Origin: Symbiodinium natans
Lineage: Eukaryota; Sar; Dinophyceae; Suessiales; Symbiodiniaceae
Assembly: GCA_905221605.1 (NCBI GenBank)
Contig: CAJNDS010001890.1
Coordinates: forward strand, 747,501-811,500
Direction: 5' to 3'
DNA length: 64,000 nucleotides
In this document: positions 47,001 through 56,249 of the stretch, one piece after another
Position numbering within the stretch: the first letter of the stretch is position 1
How the letters are laid out: each line of letters opens with the position of its first letter
Position numbers and translations under genes: made by a program
The notes under the pieces: generated by a model
Databases searched by the model: none
Seen by the model: only the letters and a program-made list of their open reading frames with translations
What the model was told of the DNA's origin: nothing

Positions 47001-47998
47001 ATTAGGGTTTAGTGTTTAGGGTTTCGGGTTTTAAGTTTAGGGTTTAACTAATTACCCTAAACCCTAAACCCTAAACCCTAAACCCTCCTAAACCCTAAAA
47101 CCTAAACCCTAAGCCCTAGACCCTAAACCCTAATTAAACCCTAACCCCTAAACCTGAGCCTCGTCCGTGTCTGAGCTGACACTGAGGTTGTGGTCCTGCG
47201 AAGGGGTTACCCTAAATCCTGAAGGCCTTAGGCCTAAGGGGTTTCCCTAAAGCCTAAAGCCTAAACCCTACACCCTGCAGCCTCAACCCTAAACCCTTAG
47301 CCCTTAGCCCTAAGCCCTGAAGTCTAAACTCAAAACCCGAAACCCCAAACCCTAAAGCCTAAACCCTTTAAAGCCTCAAGCCCAAACCCTAAACCCTTTA
47401 GGGTTTAGTCAGGGTTTGGGGGGGAAGGGATAGGGTTTAGGGTTTCGGGTTTCGGGTGTAGGGTTTAATTGCGGGGGGTTTAGGGTTTAGGGTTTAGGGT
47501 TTAGGGTTTAGGGTATTAGGCTTTAGGTTTTAGGGTTTAGGGGGGGTTTAGGGTTTAGTTTTAATTAGGGGTTCGGTCCTTGATGTTCTGAGCATGGTAG
47601 CACTGAAGGAGCACCACACTCAGGAAGAAGAGGGATGCCTCAGATAATTACTTAGTTGCACACACATGGTTTCGAAAACTGAAAGCAGCTCAAAGGCACT
47701 CGAACGGAACTCAAGGTGCAACTCAAAGACTCCTCCACTGAAGTCCAGGCCTGAGCCCTTGAACTGAGCCAGCTTCGCGCCCAACTCGGCAGTGACTGGA
47801 CCTGAGATGGGCAAGACTAACTAGGGAGGCTCAGTACTTACTTATTTAGTAGCTTTGCTTAGGCTTTGGCTAGCTCAGATTCAGACAAGAGCTCACTCAC
47901 TCGCACCTTTTTTGGGGTCCTGAGATCACAGGCTCACGGTTCTTAAAAAAACGCTCAGCTCATAGTGCTCGCTGAGCGGGGGCTGAGAAACATCTCAG

Positions 47999-48940
47999 TC
48001 ACTGGTGCTTAAAGGCTGCCTTCTTCTCAAGCAGCTCCCTCAGGACCTTCTCCTCTTCTTCACTCAGAGCAGATGTCTGAGAAGATCCCTCAGCACCGGT
48101 TTCCTGAGGCAAGGTAGGAGGTGGTGCCTTGGCCGGAAACTTAGAGGATGAGGCAGAAGTCTTAGCTCTCTCCTCAGCCCTCTTCTGCCAGATCTCAGCC
48201 AGCTCCTTGCCTTTCTCCTCAGCCGCACTGATGGGGCCACTCTCAACGAAGGCACTCACCTCGGAACTCAGCTCCTGAAGCTGCTCAATCTGGCCTCGCA
48301 GCTCCCTGATCTTCTTCTCAAGGTCGTACTGAATTCTCTCAGAGGTGGTCTTAATGTCCTCGACCTCCTTCAGGTAGCCCCTCTTCTGGTGCTCAGAATA
48401 GCCTGAGCCATCGAGCTGACTGAGGAGCTCAACCATCCTCGCCTCATTCTCGGCATGGGTCTCCTTAGCCTCATCCAAGAGCTTGTCCTCATCCGAGTCT
48501 GTGGAGGGCTGCTCAGAGGGCTCATGTAGCTCAGGACGGCCCTGAGAGCCGTGCATAGAGGCCTGACGACGGACCTCAGGTGCAAAGGGGGGGGGCCCGC
48601 CCTGACCCCTTGGCTTAGGCACCACTGCGAAGTCGTAGTTCAGGTGCTGCCTCCAAGGCAAGCCCTCAGCCAAGGGCATAATCTTAGTGTGGTACTCATA
48701 GATCTGCTCAGCAGTCCAGCTTGAACCACACTCAATGCACCGGGTCTGAAAAGGCAACCTGCTCAGGAAGACCTTAGACTTCTTACAGTTCTTCCAGCAG
48801 TGCTCACAGAAGATCTCAGGCTCTGAGCCCAGCCTGCTGAACTTCAGCTTCTCATGACGGCCAATGCCTTCCTGAAACAAGGCCTGAGGAGCTGGTGGAG
48901 GCTGAAGGAAATAAGAGGGACTCGCAGGAGGAAAGCTCAT
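47999..48940 (-). CDS. Zinc-ribbon/coiled-coil protein of the putative transposon, 313 residues
   Basis: Starts at an ATG (48940) and ends next to the stop at 47999. No known family recognised. Residues 1-30 are Pro-rich. A four-cysteine module C45-x2-C48 ... C68-x2-C71 (EIFCEHCWKNC and CIECGSSW) looks like a zinc ribbon. Residues 140-175 are acidic, and 180-250 form a predicted coiled coil (EVEDIKTTSERIQYDLEKK). Base composition and the dense CTCAG/CTGAG pentamers match the two other long ORFs at 41.2-45.3 kb and differ from the host exons, so I group it with them as an accessory transposon protein. It is separated from the transposase ORF by 2.7 kb that includes a five-copy repeat array and telomere-type tracts. 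Confidence 0.6.
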   Translation of the reverse strand: MSFPPASPSYFLQPPPAPQALFQEGIGRHEKLKFSRLGSEPEIFCEHCWKNCKKSKVFLSRLPFQTRCIECGSSWTAEQIYEYHTKIMPLAEGLPWRQHLNYDFAVVPKPRGQGGPPPFAPEVRRQASMHGSQGRPELHEPSEQPSTDSDEDKLLDEAKETHAENEARMVELLSQLDGSGYSEHQKRGYLKEVEDIKTTSERIQYDLEKKIRELRGQIEQLQELSSEVSAFVESGPISAAEEKGKELAEIWQKRAEERAKTSASSSKFPAKAPPPTLPQETGAEGSSQTSALSEEEEKVLRELLEKKAAFKHQ

Positions 48941-49799
48941 GGCTGCTCAAGAAGAGGCTAACACACAAGCTGAGAAGCCGCAAAAGTGCTGCTGAATGGT
49001 CGCTCATGCACAAAGGCTGAATGGTTCAACTGCTTCTGTCCTGACTGCAAGAACACTCAGACTGCTCCTAAACCTGCTCTTCGACCCTCTGAGTGCTGAC
49101 CAGTGGCTCTGAGTGCTCAAAGCACTCAGCAGCAGGAAGCTCAGGACCACGGCCATCTTGATGCACTTCTTCATCCTCAGATGCAGCTCTCAGTGTTCTC
49201 TAAACTCTCCTAAACCCTCAAACCCTCAAGAAGTCTCTTGCCACGAATAGCCCTCACTGCTCTTAATTAAGCCCCCTAAGTGCTGCTGAGGCTCTCTCAA
49301 AACCCTGAAGGCCAAGAGGAACAGGAGGGGCTGAAAGATATCTCAAAAGCTGCTGAGAGGTGGACAACTCAACAACTCATCACAGAACACTCAATCTCCT
49401 GAACCCCCCCCCCCCGACTGTTTGGGGTCTTTTTTTATTCAGGGTCGCGACTGTTGAGGGGGGGGGGGGGGGGTAACTTATTAAAGCAGGTCCAACATTA
49501 AGCAGATAAAATGTGAAACTCTACATATTGTTGAAGTTAAGCTCTGCAACCCTAAACCCATATGAAACTTATAAACCTTCTTTATTCGCTGGTAAAGCAT
49601 ATAAAACCCAGAGACCCTGCAAACCCTATGAACTCTTGAAATTCTTGAAACTCAACACAAAACGTATAAAAGTCTACTAATTCTATAAACCATAACCCTG
49701 TGAACTCAACGGCCTGCGGCGGGCGGCGCCGCGCGCCGATTGCAACGAGCTCCTTGCCGGATTCTGAGGGTAGTGTGCATGAATTTGTTTTGTGATAAG

Positions 49800-51045
49800 G
49801 GGGTATTTCAAGGGTTTAGGGTGAGGATTTAAGGCTTTGCGTAGCTTTAAATCCTCACCCTAAACCCTTCACACACCACCTCATCACAAACAAAAACCAT
49901 GCAAAGCCCTGAAACACCACCTCATCACAAAAAAAACCACGCAGAGCTCTAAATACTCACCCTAAACCTTTCACACACCACCTCATCACAAAAAAATCAC
50001 GCAGAGCCCTAAATCCTCACCCTAAACCCTTCACACACCACATCATCACAAAAAAAGTCATGCAGAGGCCTAAATCCTCACCCTAAACCTTTCACACACC
50101 ACCTCATCACAAAAAACAAACGTTACGCAGAGCCCTAAGTCCTCACCCTAAAGCCTTCACACACCACCTCATCACAAAAAAAAATCACGCAGAGCCCTAA
50201 ATCCTCACCCTAAACCCTTCACACACCACCTCATCACCAAAAAGAATCACGCAGGGCCCTAAATCCTCACCCTACATGCTTCACACACCACCTCATCACC
50301 TCATCACAAAACAAAATCACGCAAAGCCCTAAATCATCACCCCAAACCCTTCACACACCACCTCATCACAAAAAAAGTCATGCAGAGGCCTAAATCCTCA
50401 CCCTAAACCTTTCACACACCACCTCATCACAAAAAACAAACGTTACGCAGAGCCCTAAGTCCTCACCCTAAAGCCTTCACACACCACCTCATCACAAAAA
50501 AAAATCACGCAGAGCCCTAAATCCTCACCCTAAACGCTTCACACACCACCTCATCACAAAGAAAACATCACGCAGCGCCCTAAATCCTCACCCTAAACCT
50601 TTCACACACCACCTCATCACAAAAACAAAATCACGCAGAGGCCTAAATCCTCACCCTAAACCTTTCACACACCACCTCATCACAAAAACAACAATCATGC
50701 AAAACCCTGAAACACCACCTCATCACAAAAAAAATCACGCAAAGCCCTAAATCCTCACCCTAAACCCTTCACACACCACCTCATCACCAACAAGAATCAC
50801 GCAGGGCCCTAAATCCTCACCCTACACGCTTCACACACCACCTCATCACCTCATCACAAAACAAAATCACGCAAAGCCCTAAATCATCACCCTAAACCCT
50901 TCACACACCACCTCATCACAAAAAAATCACGCAGAGCCCTCAATCCTCACCCTAAACTTTTCACACATCACCTCATCATAAAAAAAGTCACGCAGAGCCC
51001 TAAATCCTCACCCTAAACTTTTCACACACCACCTCATTAAAAATA
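49800..51045. repeat. 60-bp minisatellite with higher-order structure, about 20 copies
   Basis: The unit is a CACACACCACCTCATCAC block, an A-rich run, TCACGCAGAGCCC, and TAAATCCTCACCCTAAACC. The stretch starting near 50047 is repeated almost exactly from about 50367, and the unit with CACCTCATCACCTCATCAC near 50285 recurs near 50838. So blocks of several units have been copied together. The CCCTAAACC part is a telomere-like heptamer. No gene. Confidence 0.85.
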
Positions 51046-51539
51046 CATACTCTCTAAACCCAATGAAACTAGCACAAGCGTCACTTGACGGCGGCGGCGT
51101 GCGCGGCGGCATTGGCCGCAACGGTCGCGCCTGACATTTTTCAACCAGCTATAAAACACATAAACTTATTAACTCTATGACTCTAAAAACCATATGAATC
51201 CTATGACTCTTTAAGCACTATAAACAAAATGTAAAGCCCATAAACTCCATAACTCTAAAAACAATATGAAATCTATGACGTTTAGCCATTCTAGAAACAA
51301 ACTGCTCTACAAGCAAAGTGCAAAGCCATGTCATGTGAACCGCCTTGGCCTTCGGACGCGGTGGCTCTGGGAAAATTTCCTGCCACAGAGCCAACTAGGA
51401 TATTTACTCTTCCCGAAACCCTATGCCACCGGTTTGAGTTTTGGGTTTAAGGTTTTAGGGTTTAATTTGGACTTCAGGCTTGTGGGTTGAGGGTCTGGGG
51501 TTTCGAAATCTACGCTGGCAACACACTCAATCTCCAAAC

Positions 51540-51790
51540 ACTTCTCTTCAGATTTAGGGTTTTTCGGTTTTAAGAGTGAATGTGACAGGCTCAGTTTCGA
51601 TAAACTTCCTTTTGGAATTTGGGTTTAGAGTGAAGTTGAGAAGCTCACTTCCGAGACACTTCTCTTTGGATTTAGGTTTTTTTCGAGTTCCGGATGAAGT
51701 TGACAGGCTCAGTGTCGAAACATGTCTTTTCGGAATTTGGGTTTTAGGGTTTCGGGTGAAGTTGCCATCAAATGCATACCCTTTCGAAGA
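51540..51790. repeat. Degenerate about 75-bp direct repeats
   Basis: Four diverged copies of a motif with TTCGGAATTTGGGTTT followed by GAAGTTGACAGGCTCA and TCCGAGACACTTCTC-like text. The ORFs called here on both strands follow the repeat period and are not convincing genes. Confidence 0.6.
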
Positions 51791-53480
51791 GCCGAATGAG
51801 ACCCTAGTTACATTGGGCCTCATCTTCTTCTCCCTGCTCTTCTTCACGATCTTCCTGAAGGATCTGTTTAGGGAATTAGCGCGCGTAATGCTTCTGAGAT
51901 ACAACAGCACCGTAAACGCGATTAGCCCCATCGGCTTAAACTCTTTAGGCAAAACAGTAAACCACAAATCCTAAATTCTACACAGTATTTTTTCTCGTCC
52001 GAGTGGCTAAGTGATCACCGTATGCATCGTGATTGCCACCCTGTCACAGATGATTGCTGCTCGGCATCAAGTTTAAGATCACAGCAGAGCAGCCTCTGGC
52101 TCGATATCCAGTTCGCACTCAAGGCTCGCCTGGCGACATTAACTTTCAATAACACTATATAGATGTTTCTCGTGAGCAGATAGATGGGGACGCGACATCG
52201 GCATTGTCGTAGGCGGAGCTTGCCACATCCTTGCGATTAAAAAAAAGTGCTAAAAACACATCAAAAAGGCACTGCTGCTTCCAAGGCAAGCACTGCCGGT
52301 GGAGGGAAAGGTGGCGGTGGGAGAGGCGGCAAGACGGGACCCTGGGCGTGAAGAGACAGAGAAAATGCAAAATGTCATGTGGATTTCTGCCAGCGATTTG
52401 AGCTTCAGACACCCTCCGTCGCCCAAAGCCGAATGATCTGAGAGCAATAAAGATGCTTTTGCAACCAGACGCACGAAAGATGCAAAACAACTGGGAGTCT
52501 GGCGAGCCGGGCAAGTTCATGGATGCTGATGCCCAAAGCGCAACGTATTATAGCCATACCAAGATATGGGTCAAAGATGCACTGAACAAGGTGAGCCGAA
52601 AAACGTCTGCTGAGGAACGTCGTGAACAAGTTGGGGGAAGGGAGAGAAGATCCAGAGAAAGCTTCGCAGCTTCGCATGTGCGCCTATGCTTCACACATAA
52701 TCCCCCATCTGTTCAATTGCGGGTGCCTGAGAAATAACTCAGGCATTTTCCTACGTGCTGTGAAATTGCCCGCGGCATTTTCTCTTACGCCGCAAACTGA
52801 AATAGGCATTTCACGGCATATCTGCAAGGTCACTCTCCATTCATGCCACCCATGCTAGCTCTTTCACATTTTGTAAAGGCTCAACGCTGCACATCAGCGC
52901 GTCCGCGCCGATAACTCCGAAAAAATGCCTAGAGATACTGCCTTGTCTACGTACGTAGGCCCCGTATGCATTTTTCACAACAATGAGTTAGTGCTTCAAT
53001 ACGCCACGAACCCGAATGCAATCCCACCCGCCGCCCAGAGGACTCGTGGTCGGGGTGCACTTTCGTTTCAGTTTCTTGCCTCCCCGTAGGTGACACGCAC
53101 AAGCTTTGATGTCCTGGAGGTCGTAGTTCTCGTACTTGCTGGTGTCTTTCAAAGAAACATGTCAATGAAGATCACGTTAACCTTCGCAAGGATAAGTTAT
53201 CAATCACCTCCCACCCGCCTGTTACAGACTTCTGTAACGCCCGGCTTGTTACAGACCTCTGTCGCGCGCACGTTCGTATCATGTATATTATATTATATTA
53301 TATCATATTATACTATATTCTATTATATACATATACATGCACTAAAAACGGGTCTCAGGGCGCATTGGGGTAGGACGATAACTCGTTTATTTGGGGCGCA
53401 CGTTGCCTACGCAGATGTCACAATAGACTGTGTTTGGTCTGTCGCGGGTATGTAACGCACTTGCGGGGTATGTCGCAAGC
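51790..53480. other. No gene recognised
   Basis: About 1.7 kb with short ORFs on both strands but no family motif. A segment at 52750-52870 is related to 38630-38710 (shared TACGTGCTGTGAAATT and CTGCAAGGTCACT phrases), so part is a dispersed repeat. A simple TATTATATTA run lies at 53283-53330. Confidence 0.5.
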
Positions 53481-53514
53481 CGGGAGGCATGAACACAGAT
53501 TTTCGGGAATTTCG

Positions 53515-53940
53515 GGTTTCGGGCTTCGGGGGTGTCTTGCTGTCATGCTTTTTTTGTGTTAGCACGGCTCTGCTGACACATATTCCGCGGAAAATGTGTC
53601 ATGTTTTTTGTGTTAGCACAGCTCTACTGACACATATTCTGCGGAAAGAATTGTTATGTTTTTGGTGCTAACAGAACTCTGGTGACACATATTCCACGGA
53701 AAATGTGTCATGCTTCTTTGTGTTAGCACGGCTCTACTGACACATATTCCGCGGAAAATGCGTCATGTTTTTTGTGTTAACACAGCTCCACTGACACATT
53801 CTGCGGAAAAATATCATGTTTTTGGTGCTAACAGAACTCTGGTGACACGTATTCCGCGAAAAATGCGTCATGCTTCTTTGTGTTAGCACGGCTCTACTGA
53901 CACATATTCAGCGGAAAAATTGTCATGTTTTTGGTGAAAT
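53515..53940. repeat. About 60-bp tandem repeat containing TTCCGCGGAA palindromes
   Basis: Seven copies of a unit reading GTGTTAGCACGGCTCTACTG, then ACACATATTCCGCGGAAAA, then TGTGTCATGTTTTT. A diverged subtype has GGTGCTAACAGAACTCTGGTG and alternates with the main type. Every unit carries the 10-bp palindrome or a one-base variant. Confidence 0.85.
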
Positions 53941-54110
53941 TTACGAACACTTACCCCCCGATAAGCAAGACTTGGAACCACTCCGCGTACTCAGCCTTTA
54001 AGAGTTTAATGGGGTTTCAAACTCAGGAATACTTATATTTGCTCCTTGAAACTTACGAACACTTACCCGCCGATAAGCAAGACTTGGAACCTGCAGACAA
54101 CAACAAGCAG
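53933..54110. repeat. Direct duplication, spacing about 110 bp
   Basis: The phrase GAAATTTACGAACACTTACC with CGATAAGCAAGACTTGGAACC at 53936-53980 recurs at 54046-54090 (GAAACTTACGAACACTTACC). Only two copies. Confidence 0.7.
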
Positions 54111-54514
54111 GTCTGTCGCAAAATCCCGACCATTGATACACACCCCCCGTAACGGGGTATGTCGCGTATGTGGGCCGCGGCCCCGTTACAAGCAATCAAT
54201 ATTGGCACGCGGCCATAGCAAATTCCAGAGACGGTTTTCGGTTGCGGCTTCGCCCGCTCGCAGTCATAGCAAATTCCAGTGACTCTACAAAATGCAAAAA
54301 AACACAAAAAGTAAGCAACAAAAGCTAATCATGGACCCAGCCTGTTTCCGTTTCACTGTATAGATCGCAAGCATAATTTCATTGTGTCTTGACGCATCAT
54401 AGTGTACCAAAGTCTCTGTGTCGTGAGCATTGTTTCTTTGCGCTTCAGTACAGTTTTATGTACTAAGGTCTTTAAGCCGTAAGCACTTTTAACGGGAAAG
54501 TGCGAAGAGGATAA

Positions 54515-54770
54515 CTTGTGATAACTACTACCATTTATCATAATTATGATACCTTATCATAATTATGATAACTTATGATAACTTATCATAATTATGATAA
54601 CTTATCATAATTATGAAAAGTTGCTTATCATAATCATCATACTCTGAAATTAAGAACTTAAAGTTATCATAATTATGATAATTCAAATCGGGAAGTTGAA
54701 GTTATCATAATTATGATAACTTATGATGGGGAAGTTGAAGTTATCATAGTTATGATAACTTCAGGTTAGT
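54515..54770. repeat. Cluster of TTATCATAATTATGATAA palindromes
   Basis: At least six copies of the perfect palindrome TTATCATAATTATGATAA or near variants, often extended to AAGTTATC...GATAACTT. They occur singly and in tandem. No ORF. Could be a protein-binding array or a palindromic mobile repeat. Confidence 0.85.
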
Positions 54771-54825
54771 AGTTTGGAGTGAAGGGGTGTGAGAGGAGGG
54801 GTAGGAGGGGTTAGGTGCGAGTGTA

Positions 54826-55080
54826 GTGGAGCAAGTCCATGTCATGGCCCCCATGACCCCCATCCGGCTCCAGCGCATGCCGCCCGCTCCGCTCCCCCTG
54901 CTCTCCCCGCCCCCTCCGCCCCACCATAGGGCAGGCCCCCCCAGCTCTCCCGCTTTCAGCCTGAGACCCTCCCAGCCCGCCCACCCCCAGCGCCTCCAGC
55001 CCCTCCAAGCCCTTGCAGCAAGCCCTCCCCTTTCCTTGGGTAGAGGGGGGTTGGCGGGATGGACGGAGGCAGCCTGAGAG
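54826..55080 (+). other. GC-rich island with a proline-rich ORF
   Basis: A plus-strand ORF of 83 codons rich in Pro, Ala and Leu lies in a GC-rich island between two AT-rich palindromic clusters. No family recognised; composition alone could give it. Splice sites were not evident. Confidence 0.25.
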
Positions 55081-55094
55081 GGTGGAGGGGGGCG

Positions 55095-55720
55095 CCTTAG
55101 TTAATTAGACTGTAGGATTTAAATGATTTAATTGGTTTATGGCTTGGCTGAGTCTCCCCACAATTAAATCGATTTAAACGATTTAGACGATTTAAACGAT
55201 TTAATTGGGTCCAATTAAATCGTTTAAATCGGACGCCTGAATTAAAAAAGAATAATTCGCCTGGGCGATTTAAACGATTTAATTGGATCAAATTAAATCG
55301 TTTAAATCGGACGCCTGAATTAAATAATTCAATTGGCCTGGGCGAGTTAAACGATTTAATTGGGTCCAATTAAACCGTTTAAATCGATTAAATCGTTTAA
55401 ATCGTTTAAATCGATTTACTTGTGGGTCACGTAGGATTTAAATGACTTAATTTGTTTATGGCTTGACTGAGTCTCACCAAAATTAAATCGATTTAAACGA
55501 TTTAATTGGGTCCAATTAAATCGTTTAAATCGGACGCCTGAATTAATTAATTTCATTGGCCTGGGCGATTTGAACGATTTAATTGGACTCAATTAAATCG
55601 TTTGAATTCGACAGGCCAATTAGATTATTTAATTGGCGCGTCCGATTTGCACGATTTAATTGGACCCAATTAAATCGGTTAAATCGTTTGAATCGTTTAA
55701 ATCGTTTAAATACTTAATAA
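55095..55720. repeat. Array of long AT-rich hairpins (ATTTAATTGGxTCCAATTAAAT cores)
   Basis: Repeated long inverted repeats. The arm GATTTAAACGATTTAATTGG is followed by its complement CCAATTAAATCGTTTAAATC, with GACGCCTGAATTAA or GGCCTGGGCGA linkers. At least five hairpins lie near 55165-55235, 55265-55310, 55340-55385, 55490-55535 and 55565-55610. The half-arms CGATTTAAACG and AATCGTTTAAAT also recur singly. No gene. Confidence 0.85.
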
Positions 55721-55789
55721 AAAAAGGATTGAGCTAAATAGACCCGAAAGGCTGCTCTTTCATATATATATATATATGTACACATATAA

Positions 55790-56215
55790 ACCATGTAACC
55801 CAAAAAACTCTATAAACCTTTAAAACCCTATAAACCCTATCTGCCCTATACAGCCTACTGTTTAAACACTATAAGCCCATGCCAACCCTATAAACGCCAT
55901 AAACCCATATGTAAACCGATAAGCCCTTCAACCCCCACAAGCCCTGCAAACCCTAGAAACATACAAACCCTGTAAACAAACTCTACAGCAACTTTACCCC
56001 GTTTTCAAAGCCTATAAACCAGCTATAAGGCCTTCCGAACCCCAACCCCTTTTGAATACCCTGTGCAGTAAACACTTCGCAAGCCCTTTCAAAGCCCTTG
56101 AACAAACACAAACCCAAAACCCTAAACCCTACACCCTAACCCCTAACCCCTAACCCCTAAACCTTAAAACCTATACCCTAAACCTTAAACCCTAAACCCT
56201 AAACCCAACATCCGC
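55790..56215. repeat. Degenerate CCCTATAAACC / telomere-like low-complexity tract
   Basis: Loose CTATAAACCC and CCCTAAACC words, diverged. No exon-like island detected before the stop codon of the glycolate oxidase gene at 56250. Confidence 0.6.
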
Positions 56216-56249
56216 AAAGCAAGAGGCCCCCCCGGAGCCCCGGGTCACC

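Larger units (their letters stand above)
40460..49400 (-). mobile_element. Putative large DNA transposon with three minus-strand ORFs
   Basis: This 9-kb block differs sharply from its surroundings: long ORFs without introns, hardly any telomere-type repeat inside the coding parts, and very frequent CTCAG/CTGAG pentamers in both ORFs and spacers. It carries a zinc-ribbon ORF, a pogo/Tc5-like transposase candidate and a C48 protease, all on the minus strand. The left flank (40520-40620) has two copies of a G-G-(T/A)-C-(C/G)-C-T-A-T-A/T-ATG motif also found in the 45.65-46.6 kb array. I could not find a convincing pair of terminal inverted repeats or a target duplication, so the boundaries are approximate. 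Confidence 0.55.

Noticed and set aside
49800-51045. CRISPR-like array
   Set aside because: The 60-bp units repeat without unique spacers, and the context is eukaryotic.
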